Shown in pieces: positions 1 through 11,429 of a DNA stretch of 64,000 bases (the first letter of the stretch is position 1; every line of letters begins with the position of its first letter). The notes under the pieces are model-generated. The model was not told the DNA's origin. It saw only the letters and a list, made by a program, of their open reading frames with translations, and ran no database searches. The position numbers were made by a program, and so were the translations under genes. This DNA is from Hymenobacter guriensis (GTDB lineage: Bacteria; Bacteroidota; Bacteroidia; Cytophagales; Hymenobacteraceae): positions 62,001 through 126,000 of the forward strand of contig NZ_JADWYK010000016.1 of assembly GCF_015773195.1 (NCBI RefSeq). The letters are read 5' to 3'.

Positions 1-110
1 GCATCCTCGGGCAGCAGGGGTGGCCGCAGGAAAAGGAAGTAGCATCCCATCCCGAGCAGGCTGAGGCCCCCGAGCGCCAGAGCCTTGGGGTAGTAGGGCG
101 AAAACTTCAT
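1..110 (-). CDS. N-terminal fragment of a small membrane protein, cut by the window edge
   Basis: An ATG on the minus strand at 110 opens a frame that stays open to base 1, giving 36 residues (MKFSPYYPKALALGG...). Residues about 10-29 are hydrophobic and would form one membrane segment or an uncleaved signal anchor, followed by RPPLLPED. The rest lies outside the window, so the family cannot be named. It follows the next gene on the same strand after 24 bases and may be co-transcribed with it. Confidence 0.5.
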   Translation of the reverse strand, partial: MKFSPYYPKALALGGLSLLGMGCYFLFLRPPLLPED

Positions 111-134
111 GTCGGTAGCGAATGCGCCCTGAAC

Positions 135-725
135 TCAATGGGAGACCGTCGCCGGCTGGCTTTGGCGGAGCAGCCAGTTGAGCTTGGTCATGCGGTGCAT
201 CGCATCGTAAGCGGCCAGGTCGCCGCTTTGAAACTGCGCGTCCAGCAGGTCGTGGAACCGGTGGTTGTTCGGGAAGGCTTTTTTGACCGCCAGCAGCGTC
301 AGGGGCTGAATGGGGTCGGAGGCGGTGGGGCTGAAATACAGGCGCACGTAGCCGGGATTCTTGCCCACGGCAGCCTGCTCCACCTTGTAGAGTAGCAGCG
401 CTTCGCCCGGGTTCACGATGGGGTAGTGCTGGTTGTTCGAAGCAAACCGAAAGTCGCGCCCGTCGCAGTCACGGAACCCAAACAGGCTGTCCTTGGCGAC
501 TTGATAAGGTTGGCCCCCGTGAATGACTGTCATGGTGGGCTTGCCGCTAAATTCGTGCAGGCGCAGTTTGTGGGTCGCCGTTTTGCAGTCCACCGCCAGC
601 GCGAGGCGGTGCTGGCGGAAGTCTGCGGCCGAGCGGTAGAGCCCGCTGCCGAGGGGCAAGGACTGGCTCTGCGACGAGGCGGCCAAGGCGAAGACGCCCA
701 ACAGGGCCATCAAGACAGTTTTCAT
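135..725 (-). CDS. Secreted hypothetical protein
   Basis: A 196-residue protein is read from the ATG at 725. This start is preferred over a longer frame because it begins directly with a signal peptide (MKTVLMALLGVFALAAS, probable cleavage near residue 20). The mature part contains a few cysteines (VDCKTAT, RDCDGRDF) and no motif that I recognise. It lies at the end of the metal island, downstream of a methyltransferase on the same strand. An envelope or periplasmic location is inferred from the signal peptide; no function is assigned. Confidence 0.6.
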   Translation of the reverse strand: MKTVLMALLGVFALAASSQSQSLPLGSGLYRSAADFRQHRLALAVDCKTATHKLRLHEFSGKPTMTVIHGGQPYQVAKDSLFGFRDCDGRDFRFASNNQHYPIVNPGEALLLYKVEQAAVGKNPGYVRLYFSPTASDPIQPLTLLAVKKAFPNNHRFHDLLDAQFQSGDLAAYDAMHRMTKLNWLLRQSQPATVSH

Positions 726-778
726 GGGAATGGTGAAATGGCGGTAAGTTGTTTGACTCCGGCCGCGGCTTGGCACCT

Positions 779-1453
779 TCAGGGCCGGGCTACGACCACG
801 TGGCCCCACGCATTGAGGTAGCCGTAGGGGAAAGGAAAGCGCTCAAAAACGACATCCGCGAACCCGGCTTGTTGGAAAGCTGCGCGCAGTTCCGTCTTTC
901 CGTACAGTTGGGCGTGCCACCATTTCGTGATAAAAGGCACCATGAGGGCGCTCTGGCGGGAAATGAAGACGACCAGCGTGCCATCCGGGCGCAGGCGCTG
1001 GCGGAGCCCCTGCAGCGCCGCGGGCAGCGCTGCTTTGGGCAGGTATTCGAGCATGGCCGAGGAGACAATCAGGTCGTAGTCCTGCCACGCGGCCGGTAAG
1101 GTGTCAAGGTGCCGGACGTCTGCCTCCGCGAGTTCAACCCCGGTAATGGCTGCGCGTTGCAAGGCTTGCCAAAACCGGCTCAGCATGCTGCGGGTCAAGT
1201 CGAACGCATCGACGTGCGTAGGCTGCCAGCCGCGCTCGGCCAGGGCCGCGTGCAGGGCCAGCGTGGCTGCCCCGGTGCCACAGCCCGCGTCGAGGACTTT
1301 CAGGTCGGGCCGCAAAAAAGGTGCGTGGGCAAAAAAACGCGCCAGTCCTTGCTGGTAGCGCAGCAGCCAAATCATGGCTTGATAGAGGCTGGTGCGGTGG
1401 GTGTAAAGGCTGCGAGCCGGTGGGGCCGGCGGCGTTATCGTGAGCGAGGGCAT
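779..1453 (-). CDS. Class I SAM-dependent methyltransferase
   Basis: This 224-residue protein has the glycine-rich SAM-binding motif I, VLDAGCGTG, at about residues 53-61. An acidic loop (HVDAFDLT) lies at about 80 and an EADVRHLD motif follows, the usual order of the Methyltransf_25/UbiE-like fold. The start at 1453 (MPSLTIT) removes a low-quality 23-residue extension. It lacks the conserved cysteines of arsenite methyltransferases, so ArsM is unlikely, and the substrate is unknown. It is transcribed in the same direction as the copper genes but is separated from them by about 130 bases. Confidence 0.75.
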   Translation of the reverse strand: MPSLTITPPAPPARSLYTHRTSLYQAMIWLLRYQQGLARFFAHAPFLRPDLKVLDAGCGTGAATLALHAALAERGWQPTHVDAFDLTRSMLSRFWQALQRAAITGVELAEADVRHLDTLPAAWQDYDLIVSSAMLEYLPKAALPAALQGLRQRLRPDGTLVVFISRQSALMVPFITKWWHAQLYGKTELRAAFQQAGFADVVFERFPFPYGYLNAWGHVVVARP

Positions 1454-1586
1454 GGCCAGGGTTGAAAAAGGGCAGTTCCCTGTCCAGGTGAAGCAGCAGT
1501 AGGTAAGGCACCGCGCACCCACCAGTAAGGGGGTGCGCGCGCCTAAATGGTTGCCGACGGGATGGCCGCCGGCACCCAGTAGCAGC

Positions 1587-1952
1587 TTACATTTTCATTT
1601 TTTCCATGGTGCCGGCCTTCATGGGCCGCTTGCCCGAGCCGGGGTGTACCATCATTTTGCCGTTCATCATCATGCAGTGCTCCCCTTCTTTCATCTTGGT
1701 CAGGGTACCGTCTTTGGCTTTGCAGGTGCCGTCGGTCATGCACACGGTGCCATCGGCCATGGTCATGTTTTTGGTCATGGGCATCATTTTGCCGCTGTGC
1801 GACATCATCATTTTGCCGTTCTGCATTGTCATGTAGTCCTGGGTGTTTTTTGCCCCAGCGGCATGCTGGTGTTTGGGTGCGGTTTGGGCCTGCGCGGCAC
1901 TGCCAATTCCGGTGAAAATCAGCAGGGCGAAGAAGAAGGGGAGCTTGTTCAT
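1587..1952 (-). CDS. Met-rich secreted protein (DUF6799-like)
   Basis: The 121-residue product starts with a signal peptide (MNKLPFFFALLIFTGIGSAAQAQ). The mature part is built from repeated beta-type motifs with many methionines, such as NGKMMMSHSGKMM and MTMADGTVCMTDGT, ending in MEKMKM. This matches the DUF6799 pattern common in Bacteroidota metal islands. The methionine, histidine (HQHAAG) and single cysteine content is typical of extracytoplasmic Cu(I)-binding proteins. A copper-buffering role is inferred from composition and from the surrounding copper genes, not demonstrated. Confidence 0.7.
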   Translation of the reverse strand: MNKLPFFFALLIFTGIGSAAQAQTAPKHQHAAGAKNTQDYMTMQNGKMMMSHSGKMMPMTKNMTMADGTVCMTDGTCKAKDGTLTKMKEGEHCMMMNGKMMVHPGSGKRPMKAGTMEKMKM

Positions 1953-2280
1953 GGTTGAAAATGAAGAGGTGATTAATGCGGACTAAAGACCTGCCCTTCT
2001 CCGTCGGTCCTTCAACCAGATGGGGATAGCGGAAGGGAAAAAGTATGATGCAAAATTCACCATTCCCTCCCCCGGCTGACATGACAATAGCGGCCCCAGC
2101 CAATGACTTTAATCAGCTAATGCACACTGTATGAGCATATATTTGCACGATTAGACCTGTTTGCTTATGGAATTGCCAGAAAGTTTGAACCTGGAATTGG
2201 CAGCGTGGCTTCTGCTTGCTTTGCAAGTGGCGTGGACTCGGTTGTCACTGGCAGGCCGCTTTCCTTGTGGGCTGAAACCA

Positions 2281-2309
2281 AAAACGCCCGGCAGGGCCGG
2301 GCGTTTTAT
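2281..2309 (-). terminator. Rho-independent terminator after the HMA chaperone gene
   Basis: Two 12-base arms (AAAACGCCCGGC and its complement) enclose a 5-base centre, and runs of A/T lie on both sides. It sits 25 bases beyond the stop of the minus-strand gene ending at 2335 and could act in both directions. Confidence 0.75.
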
Positions 2310-2334
2310 TTTTACTAAGGAGAGGCTAGGGTGC

Positions 2335-2544
2335 TTAGGCCGCCTGAATCTTAAAGCCGGCGTTTTCAACGGCCTGTACCACTTGCTCGGGCGTAAGCTT
2401 GTCGGAAGTGACGGTGAGAATTTTGTCGGGGTTGGCCGTGTCCACCTGCCAGTTGCCGGCCCCGGCTTCCTGGTTGAGGGTGGGCGTTACGGCCTTGATG
2501 CAGCCGCCGCAGTTGATATTGGTCTTGAACAGAAGGGTTTTCAT
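2335..2544 (-). CDS. Heavy-metal-associated (HMA) domain copper chaperone
   Basis: This is a 69-residue single-domain protein with the ferredoxin-like HMA pattern. The metal-binding CGGC motif is at residues 12-15 (TNINCGGC), the strand LTVTSDKLTPEQVVQAVENAGF follows, and the C-terminus is short. The length is normal for CopZ/Atx1-like chaperones, which deliver Cu(I) to ATPases such as the CopA encoded in this window. The usual M(T/D)C start of the loop is replaced by NINC, seen in many Bacteroidota members. A copy of the proposed copper operator (2625-2657) lies about 80 bases upstream. Confidence 0.85.
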   Translation of the reverse strand: MKTLLFKTNINCGGCIKAVTPTLNQEAGAGNWQVDTANPDKILTVTSDKLTPEQVVQAVENAGFKIQAA

Positions 2545-2624
2545 GGGAAGAGGATTTAGGGTAAGCCGAGCGGGTCGGTTTCGAATAAGTAACGCGGAAA
2601 ACCAGCGGCGCGTGCGCGCCCAGG

Positions 2625-2657
2625 GGTACAGGATTGCGCCGGCAGCTTACATGATTT
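2625..2657 (-). promoter_or_regulatory. Copy 1 of the proposed copper-regulon operator
   Basis: This 33-base element matches the element at 3357-3389 at 30 of 33 positions. Read on the minus strand it contains TGTAAG, GCCGGC, GCAAT and GTACC in that order. It lies about 80 bases before the start of the HMA chaperone gene. See the finding on the shared motif. Confidence 0.55.
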
Positions 2658-2671
2658 GTAGCCAAGCCAGC

Positions 2672-3295
2672 TTAATGATGCCTAAGGCCACCGCCGAGCA
2701 GGTGCACAATAATGAACGTCACCACCAGCCCGAGCAGCCCGAGCAGCACATACTGGCCCCAGGAAGTGGGCGTGGGGGCCACCGCACCGGGTTGCTGGCG
2801 CTGCTGCAGCCAGTTGCCGATGCGCCCCCAGGGCTTGTACACCGAGATGGTCGTTGCCGCGAGCAGCACCACAAAGGCCGCCACGGCGTCGGCAAGCAGC
2901 CGCAGCCGCATACCGCGCAGCTACGTTGCGGACAGGTCGGCTTTGGCGGCTACTTCGGCTAGGTAGCTGATGGGCTGCATGTGCACCAGCAGCAGCACGG
3001 TAGCGGCCACAGTCAGCAGCAGCTTCACCACCACCCAATAGTGCTTGAACAAGCCCCAGGGAGTGCCCACGGCCTGTACCACGCCCGTGAGCACCGCCGC
3101 GAAACTGGAGGGCACCAGGACAAACCAGCCACTCAGACCCATGGCCAAGTACGCGGACCGCACCAGCGGCGCCTCGTGGCTGGTCAGGCCCGTGACGGCC
3201 AGAGCCAGGAACACGGCCACTGCCCCCAGCCACCCCACCGAGAAGGTGATGTGGGCCGTGAGCATGAGTTTGCGAACAGAAGGGGCCAAGGTCAT
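2672..3295 (-). pseudogene. Four-TM membrane protein gene (DUF2269-like) interrupted by one in-frame TAG
   Basis: The frame from 3295 (MTLAPSVRKLMLTAHITFSV) encodes 124 residues and stops at a TAG at 2921-2923. The same frame continues without a shift into 79 more residues from a Met at 2911 (MRLRLLADAVAAFVVLL). From memory of Bacteroidota homologues, the two parts form one protein of about 208 codons: three membrane helices and the HMQPISYLAEVA motif before the stop, then a helix with VYKPWG after it. Only one codon separates the intact halves, so this is a recent nonsense change, a readthrough site or a sequencing error. The upstream half has its own operator and promoter. Confidence 0.7.
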
Positions 3296-3328
3296 TTCAG
3301 AGGAGGATTAGCATTATAGCCGAACGCT

Positions 3329-3336
3329 CAAAAGTA
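3329..3336 (-). promoter_or_regulatory. Bacteroidota -7 element for the interrupted membrane gene
   Basis: On the minus strand the bases read TACTTTTG, a match to the TAnnTTTG consensus. It lies 33 bases upstream of the start at 3295. The proposed operator copy at 3357-3389 begins 20 bases further upstream, where an activator would bind. Confidence 0.45.
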
Positions 3337-3356
3337 TCGGCTTGGCGAACGAAAGA

Positions 3357-3389
3357 GGTACAGGATTGCGCCGGCCACTTACAAGATTT
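3357..3389 (-). promoter_or_regulatory. Copy 2 of the proposed copper-regulon operator
   Basis: On the minus strand it reads TTGTAAGTGGCCGGCGCAAT followed by CCTGTACC. It matches copy 1 at 30 of 33 bases and the element before copA (15017) at TTGTAAGTG, GGC, CAAT, CT and AC. It lies about 60 bases before the start at 3295. Confidence 0.6.
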
Positions 3390-3404
3390 AATGGCTGGTA
3401 AACG

Positions 3405-3442
3405 CAAAAAGGCCAGCCCACACGAGATGGACTGGCCTTTTC
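3405..3442 (-). terminator. Rho-independent terminator after the copper storage protein gene
   Basis: The 9-base arms AAAGGCCAG (3408-3416) and CTGGCCTTT (3432-3440) form a stem, with a T-run on the minus strand. It follows the gene ending at 3457 and insulates it from the next promoter. Confidence 0.75.
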
Positions 3443-3456
3443 TTATGCGGAATCCC

Positions 3457-3798
3457 TTAAGCCGCCGTGCTCATGCTTTGGCGGCAGGCCTGCTCGCAGC
3501 GGCGGCACGCCTCGGCGCACTCCTTGCAGTGCTGCATGTGGGCACCGTGCTTTTCGCACTCGTCGCCGCAGGCCTTGCAGATTTCGGCGCATTCGCGCAG
3601 CAGGTGCTGGGCGTGCTCGGAGCCGCGGGCCAGGAAGCGGGCGGTCAGGGCGCAGATGTCGGCGCAGTCGCGGTCCAGGCTGATACAGCGGGCCATCATT
3701 TGCACGTCCTGCTCACTGAGGCAGGCGGTGGCGCAGTGTTCGCACGAGGCGATGCAGGCGTTGAGGGCGTCGAGGAGGCTTTGGTTTTGAGCGTGCAT
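3457..3798 (-). CDS. Cys-rich four-helix-bundle copper-binding protein (Csp-like)
   Basis: The 113-residue product has 16 cysteines spaced mostly as CxxC or CxxxC along predicted helices (ALNACIASCEHCATAC, ECAEICKACGDECEKH, HCKECAEACRRCEQAC). This is the pattern of the Csp1/Csp3 copper storage proteins, in which thiolates inside a four-helix bundle hold many Cu(I) ions. No signal peptide is visible from the chosen start (MHAQNQSLL at 3798), so a cytosolic Csp3-like form is likely. The longer frame upstream has no family support. An operator-like element lies at 3861-3892. Confidence 0.85.
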   Translation of the reverse strand: MHAQNQSLLDALNACIASCEHCATACLSEQDVQMMARCISLDRDCADICALTARFLARGSEHAQHLLRECAEICKACGDECEKHGAHMQHCKECAEACRRCEQACRQSMSTAA

Positions 3799-3860
3799 GG
3801 AATGAAAGGTTAGGTGGGGAATGGTATGCATGCGTTTACTCCTTAAAGCCGACCTTGTTA

Positions 3861-3892
3861 TGTACGATTGCCAGCGCAGCCCTGCATAATTC
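3861..3892 (-). promoter_or_regulatory. Copy 3 (diverged) of the proposed copper-regulon operator
   Basis: On the minus strand it contains ATTATGCAGG, CTGC, GGCAATC and GTAC in the same order and nearly the same spacing as copies 1 and 2. It lies about 63 bases upstream of the Csp-like start. The match is weaker than that of the other copies. Confidence 0.4.
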
Positions 3893-3912
3893 ACGCGGTT
3901 TACCAAGTCATC

Positions 3913-4497
3913 CTACTGCTCATCGCTCAGCTGACTAGCTGCTGTTGCCAGGCATTGCTGCCGAAACTCGGTGGGCGAAGTGCCCGTTTCGCGCTGAAAC
4001 TGCCGGGACAGGTGCCCCAGATTGCTATAGCCCAGCTCCCGCGCCACGCGGCCCACGGGGAGGGTGCCTTCGCGCAGCAGGCACCGGGCCGCTTCTACGC
4101 GCTGCCGGATGACGAACTGTTCCAGGCTCAGGCCTTCGGTGGCGGAAAACACGTCGCTCAGGTAGGCAAACCGCCGCTGCAGCCGCTCGCTGAGCTGCCG
4201 CGAGAAGTGGCCGCTGCGCAGCGCCGCCGGCTCGGAGGCCAGCAGGTGAGCGATAATTTCTTTGATTTGAGCCACCAGCCGCTGCTGCGGGGACAGCTGG
4301 TCCAGAATCTCAAAGCCTTCGGCTTCCAGGCACTGCCGCAACCGGGGCCAGTCAATGGTCGCGGGGTCGTGCCGCAGTTCGACCTCCCCCAGCTCCACCC
4401 GGAGCGGCACCAGGCCCAGCGCCACGAGCTGCTCGCGCACCACTAGGATGCACTTCGAGCAGACCATGTGCCGGATGTAAAGAAGCGTGGAGGCCAT
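3913..4497 (-). CDS. Metal-responsive AraC-type regulator with N-terminal HMA-like domain
   Basis: The 194-residue protein starts with an HMA-like segment (LLYIRHMVCSKCILVVREQL) holding Cys13 and Cys16 in a CxxC. A linker (about 80-110) leads to an AraC/XylS C-terminal helix-turn-helix domain (about 115-180) with VARELGYSNLGHLSRQF and TGTSPTEFR. AraC proteins bind DNA through two such helices. The fused CxxC domain suggests direct sensing of Cu(I) or another soft metal; this is inference. It starts 9 bases after the RND pump gene and so is the last gene of the cus-like operon. A paralogue is encoded at 17883-18509. Confidence 0.8.
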   Translation of the reverse strand: MASTLLYIRHMVCSKCILVVREQLVALGLVPLRVELGEVELRHDPATIDWPRLRQCLEAEGFEILDQLSPQQRLVAQIKEIIAHLLASEPAALRSGHFSRQLSERLQRRFAYLSDVFSATEGLSLEQFVIRQRVEAARCLLREGTLPVGRVARELGYSNLGHLSRQFQRETGTSPTEFRQQCLATAASQLSDEQ

Positions 4498-4506
4498 GAG
4501 TCGGGA

Positions 4507-7728
<3,222 letters not shown>

Positions 7729-7831
7729 CGGTGGTTAGCGCAAAGAGGAAGAAGCGAGAGCGGCCGGGTGGGGCCCCTCTCCTTCCGGAATGGGCAGCGA
7801 ACCGGGCAGTCGCCCAGGCCCGCCGGACAGC

Positions 7832-8347
7832 TTATTTTTTGACGCGCGGAGTGCGGGCTGAGGTATGGGTGCTCATGATTTGCCACTGCCCGGCGGCGTT
7901 TTTGCGCAGCACCGACGTGGCCACCCCGCGGCGCACGATGGGCGCCTTGGCTTCCTTGTCCTGGGGGCCTTTCTTGAGGTTGATGGTGTAGGTGTAGGTT
8001 TCCGTCGCGAAAGCATAAGGACCGTCGACCTGCACGGCCGCTTTGTAGTCGCTGAAGGTGAAAGCGCTGAATTCATTCAGCTCCGGCCCCAGGTGGTGCT
8101 CGGCGTAGTGGCGGTAGGTGCCTTCCACCCCACCCGACTCGAACACCTGGGAGTTGGCCGTGAACAGACGGGCGGTGCCCGTGGTATCGAGCTTCTGCAC
8201 GGCCTGCTGGTACTTGGTCAGCACCGCTTTCACGGCGGCCTCGTCGGCGGAGCTGGCGGCAGGGGCCGGGGCCGTCTGGGCCTGCGCCGTCGCGGCAGTG
8301 AGGGAAAGCGTGGCGGTCAGCACCGCGAGAGCAAAGAGGTTTTTCAT
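7832..8347 (-). CDS. Secreted NTF2-like (SnoaL/DUF4440-type) protein
   Basis: The 171-residue product starts at MKNLFALAVLTATLSLTAATAQAQ, a clear signal peptide. The mature region (VKAVLTKYQQAVQKLDTTGTARLFTANSQVFESGG ... RRGVATSVLRKNAAGQWQIM) follows the cone-shaped NTF2-like fold found in many periplasmic proteins of unknown ligand. It is inserted between the RND pump and its adaptor in the same operon, so it probably works with the efflux system. No catalytic residues can be assigned. The start at 8347 drops a 7-residue extension that would spoil the signal peptide. Confidence 0.7.
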   Translation of the reverse strand: MKNLFALAVLTATLSLTAATAQAQTAPAPAASSADEAAVKAVLTKYQQAVQKLDTTGTARLFTANSQVFESGGVEGTYRHYAEHHLGPELNEFSAFTFSDYKAAVQVDGPYAFATETYTYTINLKKGPQDKEAKAPIVRRGVATSVLRKNAAGQWQIMSTHTSARTPRVKK

Positions 8348-8381
8348 GGGGATGAAGGAAGCAGCCACCGCGGAGCGGGAC

Positions 8382-9527
8382 CTATTGATTGAGGTAAATG
8401 GATTTGAGCTGGTAGGTGCCGGTGGTCACCACCCGGTCATTTTCGTTGACCTGGCCCTGCACCAGCACGGTCTGCTGGCCGTTGACGGCGCCGGGCTGCA
8501 CGAAGCGAATCTTGAACCGCTCGGGCTCGGTGTGCACGAACACCACGGGCTTGCCATTGAGGTCGGTGATAGCCGAGGTGGGCACCACCAGCTGCGGGGT
8601 GCCGCCGCCGGTCTGGCCCACCACCTGCACGTTCACGGCCTGGCCGGCGCGGTAGGCGCTGCCTTCGGCTGCATCTAGTTCCAGCACCAGCTGGCGGGCC
8701 TGGTTGACGGGGTTGACCACGTTGCTGAACACCACGAGACTGGCGGGTACCCCGGCCTGGCCCTGCAACCCTTCGACCCGAAACCGGGCGCCAGGCGTCA
8801 CCTTGGCCAAATCCTGGGCAAACACCTGTGCCTCCACCCGCAGCTTGCCGGGATTGATGACCCGGAACAGCTCGTCGCCCTGATTCACTTGCTGGCCCAC
8901 GGCGAGGTTGAACACGTCCACCGTGCCGCTCACCGGCGAGGTGATGCTAACCCGGCGCTGGCCGGCCTGCCCGTTCTGGATGCCGGCATTCTGGCGGGCC
9001 TGGCGCAGGCGCAGCTCGGCGGCCACCACGTCCTTGCGGGCGGCGATGTCGGCAATGCTTTGCAGGCGGGCGTAGTCCTGCTGGGCAGCGCGCAACTCGG
9101 CCTGGGCGTTGGCCCGCTCGGTGCTGAGGCCGATTTGCTGGGTGGCGTCCAGGGTCTGCTCGATGACAGCCAGCGTCTGCCCGGCCCGCACGGTTTTGCC
9201 CACCTGGGCGGCGAGGCTCACGATGCGCCCGGTCTGGGGCACCACCACGCGGCCTTCACCGCCGGCCGCGGCCGACACCGTGCCGTAGAGCGTGGCCCGG
9301 CTGTAGGTAGTCGAGAAAGCCGCCAAACTGGTGCGGACCTCGAACAGGAACTGGCTTTCCTTGGGCAGCAGCACCTCGTCGGTGGACGCCACGCCGGTGC
9401 TGGCTTTGGCCGTGCCGCCGTGGTCTTCGCCGCCGTGCGCCTGTACCAGGCCGGGGGGAGGGAGTAGCACCGTCAGGACCAGTCCCGCGGCGGCCGTGGC
9501 CGCCAGGAATTTATGCTTGGTTTTCAT
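8382..9527 (-). CDS. RND efflux periplasmic adaptor subunit (CusB/CzcB-type)
   Basis: This 381-residue membrane fusion protein has an N-terminal signal/anchor (residues 8-25). A His-rich AHGGEDHGG stretch follows, likely a metal ligand. Lipoyl-like half motifs (GRIVSLAAQVGKTVRAGQTL and SPVSGTVDVFNLAVGQQVNQG) flank a coiled-coil hairpin (QAELRAAQQDYARLQ), and beta-barrel and membrane-proximal domains complete it. It links the RND pump to the TolC-like channel encoded upstream. It lacks the heavy-metal-binding CPMHP domains carried by the two adaptors at 60-63 kb. Confidence 0.88.
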   Translation of the reverse strand: MKTKHKFLAATAAAGLVLTVLLPPPGLVQAHGGEDHGGTAKASTGVASTDEVLLPKESQFLFEVRTSLAAFSTTYSRATLYGTVSAAAGGEGRVVVPQTGRIVSLAAQVGKTVRAGQTLAVIEQTLDATQQIGLSTERANAQAELRAAQQDYARLQSIADIAARKDVVAAELRLRQARQNAGIQNGQAGQRRVSITSPVSGTVDVFNLAVGQQVNQGDELFRVINPGKLRVEAQVFAQDLAKVTPGARFRVEGLQGQAGVPASLVVFSNVVNPVNQARQLVLELDAAEGSAYRAGQAVNVQVVGQTGGGTPQLVVPTSAITDLNGKPVVFVHTEPERFKIRFVQPGAVNGQQTVLVQGQVNENDRVVTTGTYQLKSIYLNQ

Positions 9528-9539
9528 ATCGGGGTAGCA

Positions 9540-10169
9540 TTAAGGGAAGGGGGTGCGGCGGCTGGCGGTCAACGCCTGCTCCGAGGTTTGCAGCACGGGC
9601 TCCGGGGGCTGGCGGCGCCGCCGCATGAGCAGGGCCGTGAGGCCGATGCCCAGCACAAAGGCGCCGACCAGGGCCAGGACGGACTTCCAGGACGAGAAAA
9701 GCGAGGTGGCCGCGACGGGGGCCGCAGCCGCGACGGGCAGCTTCTCCCCTACCTTGATGCCTTCGAGCAGCAGCAAATCGGCCGTCTCGCCGGCTACGAC
9801 ATTGAGGGCAAAGCTGTAGGCCTTGTTGGCCGGAAACTGGCCTTCCACGAGGTACACGCCGGGCTCCTGCTCCTTCACCGCCCACTTCAGGTTGGCGTCT
9901 TCCGGGGTGGTGAGCGTGAGCTTGGCGCCCTTGATGGGGGCGTTGGTGGCGTAGTCGGAGAGGAACAGGCGCAGGTCGGCGGGCTTGCCCCCTTCCAGGG
10001 GCTCGTAGCGCAGCAGCGCCTCGAACTGTTCCGAGAGCGCGGCCACCGAAAACGAGGTAGCGCCCGCCGCCGTGCCCGCTTTGGGCCCGTCGCCGTGGTC
10101 CTCGCCCCCGTGGGCGTAGGCGGTGCCGCACAGCAGCAGGCCCAGCAGCAAAATCAGGAGTTGTTTCAT
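9540..10169 (-). CDS. Secreted/anchored protein of the metal efflux operon, function unknown
   Basis: The 209-residue protein begins with a signal peptide (MKQLLILLLGLLLCGTAYA) directly followed by HGGEDHGDG, the same His/Asp cluster found in the adjacent adaptor. A middle region (ADLRLFLSDYATNAPIKGAKLTL ... VYLVEGQFPANKAYSFAL) resembles an immunoglobulin-like or FixH-like beta sandwich. A C-terminal membrane helix (residues about 160-180) is followed by RRRRQPP. It lies 12 bases from the adaptor gene and is probably an accessory periplasmic metal-binding component of the pump. I know no named family for certain. Confidence 0.65.
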   Translation of the reverse strand: MKQLLILLLGLLLCGTAYAHGGEDHGDGPKAGTAAGATSFSVAALSEQFEALLRYEPLEGGKPADLRLFLSDYATNAPIKGAKLTLTTPEDANLKWAVKEQEPGVYLVEGQFPANKAYSFALNVVAGETADLLLLEGIKVGEKLPVAAAAPVAATSLFSSWKSVLALVGAFVLGIGLTALLMRRRRQPPEPVLQTSEQALTASRRTPFP

Positions 10170-10181
10170 GATGGTTGACGG

Positions 10182-11429
10182 TTATTCGCCCCGCAGGTAG
10201 TTAAGCTCGACCAAAGCCTGGCGGTAGTCGCGGATGGTGGTCAGGTAGGTATTCTGGATGGCAAAGGCCTGATTTAAGCTCAGGATGAGCTGCAGGTAGC
10301 TCACTTCCCCGGCCTGGAACAGGCGCTGGGACTGGCTGATGATGGCCCGTGACTGGGGCAGGCCGGTTTGCTCGTAATAGCCCAACGAGGCCGAGAACTT
10401 GCGCGTGTCGGCCAGGGCCTGCTGGTATTGACTGCTCAGCTCCAGGCGCTGGGCCTGCAGCTGGTAGCTGGCGGCCTGAGAGCGGGCCGTGGCGGCCTGC
10501 AGCTGGGAGCGGTAGGTCCAGAACCAGATGGGCACCGACACGCCGAATTGAAAGCGGTACTTGAGCGCGGAGTTCTCAAAGGCCTGGTTTTGATAGCCCA
10601 CCGTTAGGGCCGGGGTACGGCGGGCCCGCACCAGGCTGATGCCGGACTGGCTCAGGGCCACGTTTTGCGCGGCGGCCGCCAGCGTGGGGCTGCGCACCAA
10701 GGCGCTGCTGTCTTCGGCGGGCAGGCCCGCAAGCAGGGCCGTGCCGGTCTGGGCCAGTTCCGCGCCGGTACGGCCTAGGTCGGTGCTGGTGGCCAGCGCT
10801 TCGTTGGGCCGCCCTAGCAAGAGCCCCAGGCGGCGCTGAGCGGCCTGCCTGTCGGCGGTGGCCTGCTGCAGCTGCACGGTCACCTGCCGGGCTTCGGCGT
10901 CGGTGCTGATGCGCTGCAGCGAGGTGACTTCGCCGGCCGTGAACAGGCGCTCAGTAGCTTGGCGCAGCACCCGGAACAAGCTATCCTGGTAGGTGAGCTG
11001 CCGCACCTGCGCCTCGGCGAACTGCAAACTCAAATAGGCCAGGCGAGTGTCGCGTAGCACGCTGGCCCGGCTTACGTCGCGGTTGCGCTCGGCCAGGGTG
11101 ATGCCGGCCTGCGCCACACGGGACTGCTGGCGATACACGTTGGGCAGGTCGATGGTTTGCACCACGCCCGGGGCCCACATCTCGCCCGTGGGCGCCGAGA
11201 ACAGAAAGTCCGGGTTGGCAGGCGCGAAAGAGCCGCGCTTGAGGGCGCGCTGCTCCTCAATCTCCCGGTCGGATTGCCGCAGCCGCGGGTGCCGGCGCAG
11301 GGTCTGGGCCTCAGCGCTGTCGAGGCCAATAACGGTTTGCGCATGCACCCCGGCCGGGCTCAAGCCGAGGAGCACCAGGGCTAGCAGCAGCAATCGGTTC
11401 GCCACGCGTGTCATTTTCAAGTACTTCAT
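10182..11429 (-). CDS. TolC-family outer-membrane efflux protein (CusC-like)
   Basis: The 415-residue protein has a signal peptide (MTRVANRLLLLALVLLGLSPAGVHA). Two long coiled-coil repeats typical of TolC/OEP proteins follow (TLRRHPRLRQSDREIEEQRAL; VALSQSGISLVRARRTPALTVGYQNQ), and the C-terminal half ends with IQNTYLTTIRDYRQALVELNYLRGE. It would form the outer-membrane exit duct of the pump made by the next genes. An ATG a few codons in (MTRVAN) is an alternative start that gives a cleaner signal peptide. Confidence 0.88.
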   Translation of the reverse strand: MKYLKMTRVANRLLLLALVLLGLSPAGVHAQTVIGLDSAEAQTLRRHPRLRQSDREIEEQRALKRGSFAPANPDFLFSAPTGEMWAPGVVQTIDLPNVYRQQSRVAQAGITLAERNRDVSRASVLRDTRLAYLSLQFAEAQVRQLTYQDSLFRVLRQATERLFTAGEVTSLQRISTDAEARQVTVQLQQATADRQAAQRRLGLLLGRPNEALATSTDLGRTGAELAQTGTALLAGLPAEDSSALVRSPTLAAAAQNVALSQSGISLVRARRTPALTVGYQNQAFENSALKYRFQFGVSVPIWFWTYRSQLQAATARSQAASYQLQAQRLELSSQYQQALADTRKFSASLGYYEQTGLPQSRAIISQSQRLFQAGEVSYLQLILSLNQAFAIQNTYLTTIRDYRQALVELNYLRGE

